The notes under the pieces: model-generated
What the model was told of the DNA's origin: nothing
The model's input: only the letters and a program-made list of their open reading frames with translations
Database searches by the model: none
Made by a program: the position numbers and the translations under genes
Shown here: piece after piece, positions 1 through 8,841 of the stretch
Layout of the letters: the number at the start of each line of letters is the position of its first letter
Numbering within the stretch: position 1 is the first letter of the stretch
Source: JAAEUE01 sp039180225
Lineage (GTDB): Bacteria; Pseudomonadota; Alphaproteobacteria; Rhizobiales; CAJQND01
Length of the DNA stretch: 25,293 nt
NCBI GenBank assembly: GCA_039180225.1
Contig: JBCDDQ010000026.1
Coordinates: forward strand, 1 to 25,293
Direction: 5' to 3'

Positions 1-958
1 CCCGCTCGCGTAAGGGCGGCAGATGGATGGGCAGAACATGAAGCCGGTAGTAGAGATCTTCTCGGAACCGGCCTTGCTCAACCTCTTCAAGCGGATCTTT
101 GTTGGTGGCGCACACCACGCGCACATCCACCGTCGTCACGGAATCGCTGCCCACACGTTGGACCGTGCCGGTCTGCAAGAAGCGCAGGAGTTTGGTTTGC
201 AACTCGATGTCCATCTCGCAAATCTCGTCGAGGAACAACGTCCCACCATTTGCAGCGGCCGCAGCGCCCTCCCGGTCTCCAGTAGCGCCTGTGAAGGCAC
301 CCTTCACGTGACCGAAAATCTCCGATTCGATTAGATCGCGGGGGATTGCCGCGCAGTTCAGCGGCACAAACGGTCGGCCAGCACGGGGACCGGCAGTGTG
401 AATGGCTTCGGCGCACACTTCCTTACCCGTGCCGCTCTCGCCCGTAATGAACACGGTCGCCTTGGAGCGGGCGACATTCTCAATCATCTTGAAGACAGCC
501 AGCATGGTTGGCGCCTTGCCGATGAAACCATGAAAATTGCCGTCGTTGAAATCGTTGCGGATTTCCGCGATGGCCTGATGCAGCTGCTCGCGTTCACACG
601 CGTTGCGAATGGTGGTGACCATGCGCTCTTCGGCGGGCGGCTTGACGATAAAGTCGTAGGCGCCTGCCCGCATGGCATCCACCGCTGTTTTGATGGAGCC
701 GCTGGAGGTCACCACCACAACGGTAATGGAGATCTGCTGCTCTGAAACGCGGTTCAGAATGTCCATTCCGCTCATGTCCGGAAGGTTCAGGTCCAGCAGC
801 ATGGCCCGGTGGCGCCCTTGTGCCAGCGCCTCCAGCGCCGCCTTGCCGGTTTCCACATGGTCGACGCTAAAGCCGGCGCGCTCCAGCCAATCCTTATAGA
901 CCACCGCCAGCGAGACGGCGTCTTCCACAAGCAACACATTTTGTTTTGAGATGGACAT
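1..958 (-). CDS. LuxO-like sigma-54-dependent response regulator (C-terminus beyond window)
   Basis: This is a phosphorylation-controlled enhancer-binding activator of sigma-54 RNA polymerase; 319 residues are visible. The receiver domain (about 1-120) has the acidic pair E12-D13, phospho-acceptor D56 in LLDLNLPD, T84 and K106. The AAA+ domain starts near residue 144 and shows Walker A GESGTGKE (173-180), the sigma-54 contact loop GAFTGA (220-225) and Walker B GGTLFLDE (238-245). The stretch FITGESGTGKEVCAEAIH and the run from NCAAIP to GAFTGA resemble Vibrio LuxO as I remember it, more than NtrC. The rest of the AAA+ domain and any HTH domain lie left of base 1. The start at 958 follows an AGAGA-type ribosome site and an in-frame stop. 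It lies 31 bp after the hybrid kinase, so co-transcription and phosphotransfer from that kinase's Hpt domain are likely. Confidence 0.93.
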   Translation of the reverse strand, partial: MSISKQNVLLVEDAVSLAVVYKDWLERAGFSVDHVETGKAALEALAQGRHRAMLLDLNLPDMSGMDILNRVSEQQISITVVVVTSSGSIKTAVDAMRAGAYDFIVKPPAEERMVTTIRNACEREQLHQAIAEIRNDFNDGNFHGFIGKAPTMLAVFKMIENVARSKATVFITGESGTGKEVCAEAIHTAGPRAGRPFVPLNCAAIPRDLIESEIFGHVKGAFTGATGDREGAAAAANGGTLFLDEICEMDIELQTKLLRFLQTGTVQRVGSDSVTTVDVRVVCATNKDPLEEVEQGRFREDLYYRLHVLPIHLPPLRER

Positions 959-989
959 CCCAGATCTCTCAGAAAAGTTTACGACCGCA

Positions 990-3900
990 TCAGCTAACGA
1001 GCGTGTTCATTGCTGTTAGCGCCTCAAGTGTTAGCGCACAGAGCTTGCTTAAATCTTTTGCCTGGGCGAAGGCCCTCTCCGGCTTGTTGCCGCGGGCATG
1101 GTCGTTGACCCGTGTGGCCACTTGCTGCAGCGCGCCGGCACCAAATGTACCGGCTATGCCTTTGATCAAATGGCTGACCTTTTCAAGATCCTCCAGATCA
1201 CCCGTCTCGGTGGCCTGCGCCACCCGTTCGCCATATGCGCCCAATTCACTGGAGAACGCCGCCAAGGCCTTGTCGCGGGTCTCGGCCCCCATGCCGCCCA
1301 CCACGGCATTGAACACGCTCATGTCGAAATAGTGAGCTCTCTCCGGATCAGACCGCTCAGGAGCCGTGCCGTTTCTGCTCGCCTCGCCCTGGCGGGCGAT
1401 CGCCCGGGCAAGTTCAATGCGCGATACGGGCTTGGACACAAACTCGTCCATTCCCGCAGCAAAGGCGGTTTGCCGGTCTTCGTCCAGAGCATAGGCGGTG
1501 AGCGCGATGATCGGGATTTGGGCTACCTTGCCCGCCAGTTTGCGAATCTGCTTTGTGGCCTCCAAGCCATCCATTTCCGGCATGGACACATCCATCAACA
1601 CAATGTCATACGGCCGGCTCTGTACCGCATCCACCGCCTCAAGACCGTTGCTGACCATATCCACGAGGCAGCCCAAACGCTCCAACATGTTGCCTATGAC
1701 CAATTGGTTTGTGGTGTTGTCCTCAGCCAACAGAATGCGGAAATCGCTGACGGCAGGGGCATCTTCCTCTTTGTCCAGCTCATTATCGGAGATCGCATCT
1801 TCAGCTTCGGCAATATCCAGTGGCAGGTCGAACCAGAACGTGCTGCCTTTGCTCAGAGTGCTGTTGAAGTCGATCTCACCGCCCATGTTCTGGACAAGCG
1901 ACTTGGAAATGGCCAGGCCAAGCCCAGTACCGCCAAACTTGCGCGAGTAAGAGGCATCCAGCATTGAGAACTCGGCGAACAGCGCATCGTGATGTTCTTC
2001 AGCGATACCGATACCATCGTCTTTAACGGTGAATCTGAGATTGGCACGGTCACCATTGGTTGAGATCTGCATGACGGAGACCCTTACGGTGCCCCCCTCG
2101 GAAAACTTGATGGCGTTCCAGCACAGGTTCAAGAGAATCTGTCTGATCCTGCCGGCATCGCCTGACAGGGCGCTCGGCACATCATCATCGATGGAGAAGG
2201 ATAAACTCACCCCATTCTCTTTCGCCCGGTGTGCCACCAGACTTTCAACGCCGTTCACCAGCGGATCAATCAGAAAGACCTCTGAATCCAAGTCCAGCCG
2301 TCCGGCCTCAAGCTTCGAAAAGTCCAGGATGTCATTGATGATGGTCAGCAGGGCTTTGCCCGAAACCCGCGCCGTGCGGATGAGTTTTTGTTGCTCCTGT
2401 TTGCTGGGCTCATCGCGCAACAACCCAAGTATTCCCAAGACCCCATTGAGCGGTGTGCGGATTTCGTGGCTCATCATGGCCAGGAAGCTCGCTTTCGCCC
2501 GGTTGGCCACTTCGGCACGATCTTTTTCTAGCAGAATTTGTTCCTGGGCTGCCTTCTGCTCGGTAACGTCGCGGGCATAGCCAATGAAGATTGGACCGTC
2601 CGGGCCCTCGGCTTGCTGGATCGCCAGTTCCATCATGAACTCATGGCCCTCAGCGTGTAGCGCCTCAATCTCAATGCGCTGGCCCAGCAGCGGCCCTCTA
2701 CCGGTATCCAGCAGCCGTTGAATGCCGGCCGCGTGTGCTTCGCGGTAGCGCTCCGGCACAATGTAATCGGCCATGAGTTTGCCCACCACGTCGGCACGTG
2801 AAAACCCGAAGATCTGTTCGGCGGCCGGGTTGAACTCGATGATCTCGGCCTTTTCATCAATGACAATGATGGCATCCAGGGCCGATCTCACGGTGGTCTT
2901 GAGCTGCTCTTCACTGCGCCGCAAGGTGTGCTCACGAGCCTTCAATTCGGATATGTCCACCCGGAAGCCGACAGTTCCGCCGTCATTGGTGCCGCGTTCA
3001 ATGATGCGCAGCCAATGGCCGTTGCCCAGATGCTGCTCCACCATGCCGCTCTTGGCCCGGTGGGCCCTCAGCCGTTCGGCTACCCAGCCTTCAATATTGC
3101 CATCGGGGATGTCGTATTGACCGGCTTCGGCGCCTTTTCGGATAATCTCTTCAAACGTTACACCCGGTTTGATGTAGTCGGAGCTGGCCCGGTAAATTTG
3201 TCGGTATTTCTCATTGCTCACCACCAGCCGATCGTCTTTGTCGTAAAGAACGAAGCCGTCCGGTAGCGCTTCGATCGCATCCGTCAGCCTAGCCTCACTT
3301 GCCTGAGCAGCTTGACGTGCTTTCTCCAGGGCTTCGTTCTGCTCAACAGCGGAGACGGCCAGGTCCTGCACTTCACGGTGAACCTTGCGGTAACGCAAAA
3401 TGAGCTGCGCCAGCAAAGCGGTGGTCATGAGGAACACCAAAACGAGCAGCAGTGAAATCTGCTTCAAGCTGCCGGGCATGATCCCCGCCCGCACCGCGCC
3501 GGAGTGGCTCACCACCAGCGCCCCACGCACATCGCCCACCTTCCAGTCGCGCTTCGGTGAATCGCCGCGTCGGTTGTGGCAGGCAACGCACGATTGGCTC
3601 ATCACGATCGGGGTGGCGTAGTTAAATTGAGCCTGTCCGTCCTGCTCAGTGTCAGCATAGAACTCATTTTGATTCTGCGTCACCAAAGCCGCCAACGCGT
3701 CTCTATCAAAGGCCGAAAGGGTTCGGGACTGTCGCGAGGGAAATGGGTAATCGCTGATTAAACGGAAACTGGACTGCGCACCGCTTGCCTTGAACTCGTT
3801 AGAAAGCTCAATCATCAGAGTTGCCGGCAGAGGTATGGTCGCCGAAGCATTCCGGAAATCGTGGCCCACCTTAACAGCGTCTACGTCACGCACACGGGCA

Positions 3901-4088
3901 ACCACCTCTTTGGAATAGAAGTTTTGAATTGTGGTAATCAGATGCGCATTTGAGCGCGCCGATTCTAACAGAATATTGAGCCTGACTTCTGTGGAGTGAG
4001 TCTGGACCAAATGGTAGATCGTGCCGCCCGACAGAAGAAGAAAGGCGACAAGCACCCAGAATATTTTGTTAAAGCCAATGTTCGTCAT
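990..4088 (-). CDS. Hybrid histidine kinase: haem-type Tll0287-like sensor, PAS-PAS, HisKA, HATPase, REC, Hpt
   Basis: This is a 1032-residue inner-membrane phosphorelay kinase. Membrane segments at about 9-29 and 210-230 bracket a periplasmic domain of Tll0287-like (DUF3365) type with a CVACH haem-c motif (C167, C170, H171). A short helical linker (about 235-265) leads to a PAS domain (267-380) and a second PAS domain (about 395-508). The HisKA domain has H541 in SHEIRTPLN; the ATPase domain has the N box at N657, DDGIGI (690-695) and GGTGLGLAI (719-727). The receiver domain has D833 in LMDVSMPEMDG and K886. A C-terminal Hpt domain has H973 in HLIKG. The internal REC and Hpt make a complete His-Asp-His relay that would pass phosphate to the downstream LuxO-like regulator, the role LuxQ plus LuxU share in Vibrio. 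The haem suggests a redox or gas signal (inference). Confidence 0.95.
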   Translation of the reverse strand: MTNIGFNKIFWVLVAFLLLSGGTIYHLVQTHSTEVRLNILLESARSNAHLITTIQNFYSKEVVARVRDVDAVKVGHDFRNASATIPLPATLMIELSNEFKASGAQSSFRLISDYPFPSRQSRTLSAFDRDALAALVTQNQNEFYADTEQDGQAQFNYATPIVMSQSCVACHNRRGDSPKRDWKVGDVRGALVVSHSGAVRAGIMPGSLKQISLLLVLVFLMTTALLAQLILRYRKVHREVQDLAVSAVEQNEALEKARQAAQASEARLTDAIEALPDGFVLYDKDDRLVVSNEKYRQIYRASSDYIKPGVTFEEIIRKGAEAGQYDIPDGNIEGWVAERLRAHRAKSGMVEQHLGNGHWLRIIERGTNDGGTVGFRVDISELKAREHTLRRSEEQLKTTVRSALDAIIVIDEKAEIIEFNPAAEQIFGFSRADVVGKLMADYIVPERYREAHAAGIQRLLDTGRGPLLGQRIEIEALHAEGHEFMMELAIQQAEGPDGPIFIGYARDVTEQKAAQEQILLEKDRAEVANRAKASFLAMMSHEIRTPLNGVLGILGLLRDEPSKQEQQKLIRTARVSGKALLTIINDILDFSKLEAGRLDLDSEVFLIDPLVNGVESLVAHRAKENGVSLSFSIDDDVPSALSGDAGRIRQILLNLCWNAIKFSEGGTVRVSVMQISTNGDRANLRFTVKDDGIGIAEEHHDALFAEFSMLDASYSRKFGGTGLGLAISKSLVQNMGGEIDFNSTLSKGSTFWFDLPLDIAEAEDAISDNELDKEEDAPAVSDFRILLAEDNTTNQLVIGNMLERLGCLVDMVSNGLEAVDAVQSRPYDIVLMDVSMPEMDGLEATKQIRKLAGKVAQIPIIALTAYALDEDRQTAFAAGMDEFVSKPVSRIELARAIARQGEASRNGTAPERSDPERAHYFDMSVFNAVVGGMGAETRDKALAAFSSELGAYGERVAQATETGDLEDLEKVSHLIKGIAGTFGAGALQQVATRVNDHARGNKPERAFAQAKDLSKLCALTLEALTAMNTLVS

Positions 4089-4708
4089 GCGGATCGCAAA
4101 ATTAAAATCAGTGCGCGCAGCATCGCAGGACGCGCTGAACTATCTGACCGCGTTTTGGCGTTGCGAAAGGCGAACCACTCATTGCGCAACAATAAGGTAC
4201 CGAGCTTGTGTCAAACTGCCTCCACACCGAGCATATCAATTGCTCGGCACCGCACCATCTGCGGGATGCTGCGAAATAGGCCGACATGAAGTCGGTCGAA
4301 ACAGGGTCCGATCTATGTTGGTTGTGGAGCAAGAGCGCAAATCCATCTTTGAAAGCGTCCAACGCCGTGGATTTAGCTTCCAAAATTCAAGATCAATACC
4401 AATGGCGCTCAGAAAATTTTCTTAAAAGTTTCAATTTGTGCCGCTCTGTCGATCCCGGTTTCAAACCCGCATTATTGCGATATGGAAACTCCAATCTTCA
4501 ATTTTTTGAACAGTGTTCGGAACGTAGATCCAACTTCAACGGAACGGCGTGGATACGGGGTGTCACGAGTTTACGACCACCTTCGGCGCGTAAGGCACGC
4601 GCAAGCTTAGGCCGTTAACCCTTTTGCAAGCATGATTTCGCTGCGGTTTTGGGCGCACATCGGTGGCCAGAGCCTCGGATGGCCACACCTGTTATCCATT
4701 TGAGACAA
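4089..4708. other. AT-richer intergenic region between divergent units, no convincing gene
   Basis: The divergent start regions of the sensor kinase (minus strand) and the glycosylation operon (plus strand) share this roughly 620-bp gap. It is visibly richer in A/T than its flanks, especially 4380-4520. It contains a perfect 12-bp palindrome AGAAAATTTTCT (4411-4422) and a small hairpin CCGAC-atgaa-GTCGG (4281-4295). Open frames of 91-134 codons exist, but they lack ribosome sites and recognisable sequence. Promoters for both units must lie here, but I cannot place a clear -35/-10 pair. The length is unusual for such a compact neighbourhood. Confidence 0.6.
4411..4422. repeat. Perfect 12-bp A/T palindrome upstream of the glycosylation operon
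   Basis: AGAAAATTTTCT reads identically on both strands. It sits about 290 bp upstream of the first gene of the glycosylation operon, in the most AT-rich part of the intergenic gap. It could be a regulator or nucleoid-protein site, or chance in AT-rich DNA. Its function is not known. Confidence 0.35.
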
Positions 4709-6646
4709 ATGAAAAAAATAGCCCCGTTACCCCGCCCGAGCAGGACCGAGCTACGCAAAACCCTCAAACGCATCCAGGCGCTCTTCAAGCAAAACCGACT
4801 GCAAGATGCCAAGCCCTTCTGCGATACACTCTACGCCCAAGATGTGCGCACGCCGGACTTCCTTCACCTCTATGGTCTCTCACTGAGAGCCTGCGGCGAT
4901 CACAACGCAGCGCTCATCAAACTCTATGAGGCCCACGAAGCCAGTCCCCGCGATGCCAAGGTGTTAAACTCGCTGGGGCTCATCTTCCTCGATCTCAAAG
5001 ACGTCGAGGCGGCCATCACGATGTTCAAAAGGGCCACTTCGGAAGACCAGAAATATCTGAATGCTTGGGAAAACCTGGGACTGGCCTTGAGGAGTGTTGA
5101 CCGGTTTCAGGCTGCTGAACTGGCCTTCACATGTGCGCACTTCCTCGATCAATCCAGGCTTGAGCCCCTCTTCAACCTGGCCCTGCTGCAGGCCGATACC
5201 CGGCGATATGACCGCGCGGCAGAAATGATGGACGAACTCTTGGCTAACCATAAGGACGTCACAACCAGCCTGGAGCTGAGACGCCTGCAGGTCGCCATGA
5301 AGCTGGAAGACCTTGCTTACGTAAAACAGCACAAGGACGAGATCGACCGGGCTGCATTGAACGCCGAAGAGCTCGCAGATCTCGACCGGGTCGTCGCGCA
5401 ATATCACGAGGTGTTCGATGAATATGATGACGCGATCGCCATTTTGGAGGCTGCCGTCGCTCGCAAGGACAAGCGCCATTCAGACCTGATCTCCCACCTT
5501 GGCTATGTGTACGGCGTGGCCGGGCGCATCGACGAGGGCATCGACACCCTGAAAGATCTGCTCAAAACCCATCCTGATCACAATGCAACTCGCTACAATC
5601 TTGCCCTTCTTCAGTTCAGGAAAGGAGAGATCGGGGACGGTTTCAAAAACTATGAAACCCGCTGGCAGTTCCGGGCTTTTCCGTCCAAGCGCCGACATTT
5701 CGATGCGCCGCTGTGGCGTGGCGAACCCCTGGACGGGAAGAACATTCTCGTTTGGCGTGAGCAGGGGCTCGGTGATGAGGTCCGGTTCGCGTCCATGCTG
5801 CCCAACCTTCGCAGTCCCGACCGCCAGGTCACCTTCGAGTGCACACCAAAGCTCATGCCGCTTTGGCAAAACGCCTTTCCCTGGGCAACGGTTCGCCCGG
5901 AGGGCGATGAGATCTGTACTCAGCATCCAGACTATGCCCAGTTCGACTACCAGATCCCAATCGGCTCGCTAGGCGGTGTGTTCCGCACATCTCTGGCTGA
6001 GTTTGAGAAGCACCAAAAGCCCTGGATCGCACGCAACCATGATGCAGAAACCCAGATCCGCAGACAACTGGCCGTCCGGCCCGATGAATTGCTGATCGGT
6101 GTATGCTGGCGCTCCATGAACCAGATCGCATCGCGCGATAAGGTGTTCCTCAATTGTGAGCAGCTTCAGGCTTTCAACGCCATCCCCAATGTCCGCTGGC
6201 TGAACGTACAGTATGCCAGCACGCCGGAAGAGCTGGCCACCATCCGCCAGCATGGGCTGGATATCCATCACTATGAGGACCTCGATCAGAAAAACGACCT
6301 TGTGGGCGCCTGCACGCTTTTAGGGGCTTGCGATCTGGTGATCTCCGTTGGTGGCTCGGTGGGGGACCTGACCGGCGGCGTGGGCACTCCCCTGATCTAC
6401 ATGACACGGGAAATGTCGGAAGCCTTTCTGGGCACCGACTACGTGCCCTGGTTCACCAATTGCAGATCTTACCCCATTCCCGCTTACAAGTCGGACCAAA
6501 CCATTCAGCGCATCGTGGCCGATTGGCCGGCCCTAGCCGACTGGGCCGAAAGCCTGAAGCCGGACGACCGCAAGCAGGCCTCCCCGCCATCTGCAGCATC
6601 AGTGCCTCTCGATCTCACCTATCCGCTCCGGCAGAAGGCTGCCTGA
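4709..6646 (+). CDS. TPR-glycosyltransferase, FlmG-like flagellin glycosyltransferase candidate
   Basis: A 645-residue soluble protein with no signal peptide. The N-terminal half (about 12-315) is a run of tetratricopeptide-like helical repeats, for example around 85-115, 118-150 and 260-310. The C-terminal part (about 330-610) resembles the GT-B-like domain of TPR glycosyltransferases, with VWREQGLGDEVRFASMLP at 348-365 and ISVGGSVGDLTGGVGTP at 545-561, matching the usual ISVDTSVAHLAGALGKP block. This is the domain order of Caulobacter and Brevundimonas FlmG, where the TPR half binds flagellin and the other half attaches a nonulosonic acid. The nonulosonate genes that follow, overlapping by 1 nt (TGATG), support this. 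The start is uncertain: in-frame ATG codons occur at 4679 and 4709, both with weak ribosome sites; 4709 is chosen conservatively. The actual acceptor is inferred. Confidence 0.85.
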   Translation: MKKIAPLPRPSRTELRKTLKRIQALFKQNRLQDAKPFCDTLYAQDVRTPDFLHLYGLSLRACGDHNAALIKLYEAHEASPRDAKVLNSLGLIFLDLKDVEAAITMFKRATSEDQKYLNAWENLGLALRSVDRFQAAELAFTCAHFLDQSRLEPLFNLALLQADTRRYDRAAEMMDELLANHKDVTTSLELRRLQVAMKLEDLAYVKQHKDEIDRAALNAEELADLDRVVAQYHEVFDEYDDAIAILEAAVARKDKRHSDLISHLGYVYGVAGRIDEGIDTLKDLLKTHPDHNATRYNLALLQFRKGEIGDGFKNYETRWQFRAFPSKRRHFDAPLWRGEPLDGKNILVWREQGLGDEVRFASMLPNLRSPDRQVTFECTPKLMPLWQNAFPWATVRPEGDEICTQHPDYAQFDYQIPIGSLGGVFRTSLAEFEKHQKPWIARNHDAETQIRRQLAVRPDELLIGVCWRSMNQIASRDKVFLNCEQLQAFNAIPNVRWLNVQYASTPEELATIRQHGLDIHHYEDLDQKNDLVGACTLLGACDLVISVGGSVGDLTGGVGTPLIYMTREMSEAFLGTDYVPWFTNCRSYPIPAYKSDQTIQRIVADWPALADWAESLKPDDRKQASPPSAASVPLDLTYPLRQKAA

Positions 6647-7686
6647 TGCAGATCGCGCATCGCACCATCGGACCTGACCATCCGCCCCTGGTGATTGCGG
6701 AAATCGGCATCAATCATGGCGGCGATCTCGAGGTAGCCAAAACCATGGTGCGCTTGGCGGCGGCTTCCGGGGCAGAATGCATCAAGCATCAAACCCATTT
6801 CATCGAAGACGAAATGACCGATGAGGCCAAAACGATCTTCCCGCCAAATGCCGACATGTCCATTTGGGACGTGATGAAGAGCTATGCACTTTCGGCCGAC
6901 GACGAGGTGGTCTTGAAGGATTACACTGAAGGCTTAGGTCTGATTTATCTCTCAACACCGTTTTCGCGCCAGGCAGCGAACTTTCTCCACGAGATCGGCG
7001 TGCCCGCTTTTAAGATCGGCTCTGGCGAAGTCGACAATCTTCCCTTGATCCGTCACATCGCCCGCTTCGGCAAACCCATCATCATGTCGACGGGCATGCA
7101 GTCAATTTCCACCCTTGCAGGATCCGTTGAGACCCTTGAAGACGCGCGTGTGCCGTTTGCGCTGCTGGAATGCACAAATCTCTACCCGTCTCCGCCGGAG
7201 ATCGTCTCCCTCCAGGGCATTGGCGAGCTGAAGCAGGCCTTCCCCGGAGCCGTCGTGGGATTCTCCGATCATTCCATCGGTCCCACTATGGCGCTCGCTG
7301 CCGTTGCGCTTGGGGCGTGCATCATTGAGCGCCATTTCACCGACACGCGCCATCGGAGCGGGCCGGACATTTCCTGTTCCATGGATCCTGCTGAGCTGCG
7401 TTTCCTCATAGACAGAGCCGGCGAGATTCATACGGCGCTGCAAAATCCCAAGCAGCGTACCAAGGCTGAAGAACCCGTGTACCGCTTTGCACGTTCCTCG
7501 ATCGTTGCGGACCGGGACCTGGAGAAAGGGCACCTGATCGGAGAGAACGATATCTGGGCGCGCAGGCCTGGCACAGGTGAGATACCGGGCTTTGATTTTG
7601 ACAAGGTGGTGGGTCAACGCCTGGCACGTGCCGTGCGCCGCAACACCCAACTGGCCTGGCCCGATTTTGAACAACCCGAGCTGTGA
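6646..7686 (+). CDS. neuB: N-acetylneuraminate/legionaminate-type nonulosonic acid synthase NeuB
   Basis: It condenses phosphoenolpyruvate with a six-carbon N-acetyl amino sugar (ManNAc or the 2,4-diacetamido-6-deoxy analogue) to give a nine-carbon 2-keto acid. The protein has 346 residues, the family length. The TIM-barrel domain contains EIGINHGGD (19-27), FKIGSGEVDN (122-131) and metal-ligand histidines H209 (FSDHS) and H230 (ERHF). A C-terminal SAF domain (about 283-343) carries WARRPGTGEIPG. The RSGPDISCSMDP block resembles meningococcal NeuB as I recall it, rather than PseI. The ATG overlaps the stop of the upstream TPR-glycosyltransferase, and NeuC follows after 3 nt, so translational coupling is likely. 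Whether the substrate is ManNAc or a legionaminic precursor cannot be read from the sequence. Confidence 0.95.
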   Translation: MQIAHRTIGPDHPPLVIAEIGINHGGDLEVAKTMVRLAAASGAECIKHQTHFIEDEMTDEAKTIFPPNADMSIWDVMKSYALSADDEVVLKDYTEGLGLIYLSTPFSRQAANFLHEIGVPAFKIGSGEVDNLPLIRHIARFGKPIIMSTGMQSISTLAGSVETLEDARVPFALLECTNLYPSPPEIVSLQGIGELKQAFPGAVVGFSDHSIGPTMALAAVALGACIIERHFTDTRHRSGPDISCSMDPAELRFLIDRAGEIHTALQNPKQRTKAEEPVYRFARSSIVADRDLEKGHLIGENDIWARRPGTGEIPGFDFDKVVGQRLARAVRRNTQLAWPDFEQPEL

Positions 7687-7689
7687 GCC

Positions 7690-8841
7690 ATGCTCCAGAA
7701 GGTTTCAGCCAGCTCCCGGGAGATCCTATTCGTAACCGGCACCCGTGCCGACTACGGTAAGCTCGAGCCGCTCGCCATTGAGGCCGTAACCGCCGGTTTC
7801 CCGGTGACCTTCTTTGTCACCGGCATGCACATGATGGAGACCTACGGTCTCACCAAAACTGAGGTGCATCGCAGCGGCCGGTTCGACGTTGTTGAATACA
7901 TCAACCAGCGCCCCGGAGACCCGCAGGACATGGTTTTGGCAAAGACCATTATCGGGTTTTCCGACTTCCTTCAGGAAATGCGTCCCGACCTGGTGGTCAT
8001 CCATGGAGACCGGGTGGAAGCTCTGGCCTGTGCCTTGGTCTGCTCCATGAACTACATCCGCTGCGCCCATATTGAAGGCGGAGAGGTATCCGGCACGATC
8101 GATGAGATCTTCCGTCACTGCAACACCAAGCTCTCCACCATGCACTTGGTGTCCTCCGATGTGGCTCTGGAGCGGGTGGTGCGCTTGGGCGAGCCGCGCG
8201 CGTCTGTGGAGGTGATTGGATCGCCCGAACTGGATATTCACGCCCGCCCTTCAGGCGTCTCTTTGCAGGAGGTGCGAGACCGCTACGAAATCACCTCCGA
8301 TGACTACGGGATCTGCATCTTCCATCCGGTAACCTCGGAGTGTGACCATATTGGAGCGCAGGCGGACGCATTGTTCACCGCGCTGAAAGAGACCCAGCGC
8401 TACTTCGTGGTCATCCTGCCCAACAATGATCCTGGCGCCAAAGAGATTCTGCAGCAGATCGGACATTTGCCGTCGAACCGTTTCCGGGTGTTACCCTCGA
8501 TGCGGTTCCATTACTTTTCAGAGCTTCTGAAGAACGCGAAAGTGTTGATCGGCAATTCCAGCGCGGGCGTTCGCGAAGCACCCTACTTAGGTGTCCCGTC
8601 GCTGGATCTGGGAAGCCGGCAAACGTCCCGCACATTCGCGCCCTCGGTCAGCAAGGCCTGCACATCCGACCGAGAAGCCATCAGCGCGTTTGTCAAACAA
8701 GAATGGGGCAATACCTATCCACGTGATGTCTCCTTCGGCACTGGAACGGCATGCGGCAAGTTCCGTGCTCTCCTGCAGTCAGCGGAGTTCTGGACCCGGC
8801 CATTGCAGAAGTATTTTGCCGATGAGGTGTTGCATGCCTGA
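7690..8841 (+). CDS. neuC: Hydrolysing UDP/GDP-GlcNAc 2-epimerase NeuC (LegG-type possible)
   Basis: It epimerises C2 and hydrolyses the nucleotide to supply the NeuB substrate. The 383-residue protein has a GT-B-like epimerase fold, with GTRADYGKL (17-25), HGDR (105-108), HIEGGEVSGTIDE (127-139), FHPVTSE (211-217) and GNSSAGVREAP (288-298). The TGMHMM, HIEGGE(V/L)SGT and FHPVT blocks are those of NeuC/SiaA of Neisseria, and differ from the non-hydrolysing WecB/MnaA group. Homologues in legionaminic acid pathways act on a 4-acetamido-6-deoxy nucleotide sugar, so the substrate remains open. The gene starts 3 nt after neuB, and its last 8 nt overlap neuA. Confidence 0.94.
   Translation: MLQKVSASSREILFVTGTRADYGKLEPLAIEAVTAGFPVTFFVTGMHMMETYGLTKTEVHRSGRFDVVEYINQRPGDPQDMVLAKTIIGFSDFLQEMRPDLVVIHGDRVEALACALVCSMNYIRCAHIEGGEVSGTIDEIFRHCNTKLSTMHLVSSDVALERVVRLGEPRASVEVIGSPELDIHARPSGVSLQEVRDRYEITSDDYGICIFHPVTSECDHIGAQADALFTALKETQRYFVVILPNNDPGAKEILQQIGHLPSNRFRVLPSMRFHYFSELLKNAKVLIGNSSAGVREAPYLGVPSLDLGSRQTSRTFAPSVSKACTSDREAISAFVKQEWGNTYPRDVSFGTGTACGKFRALLQSAEFWTRPLQKYFADEVLHA

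Noticed and set aside
1098..1967. Long antisense frames, also at 20567-21349, 21377-22075 and 24148-25005
   Set aside because: They lie opposite well-supported genes, have no family features, and reflect codon bias of high-GC coding DNA.
4161..4178. Possible sigma-54 promoter (TGGTTC-N5-TCGCA, minus strand) ahead of the sensor kinase
   Set aside because: GG and GC spacing is right, but three consensus positions are wrong; too weak to report as a feature.
4281..4295. Hairpin CCGAC-atgaa-GTCGG as a terminator
   Set aside because: Five-base-pair stem with no following T-run and no gene ending just upstream.
4286..4618. A 110-codon plus-strand frame in the gap before the glycosylation operon
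   Set aside because: No ribosome site, no recognisable motif and composition unlike the neighbouring genes; a 91-codon minus-strand frame at 4108-4383 is equally unsupported.
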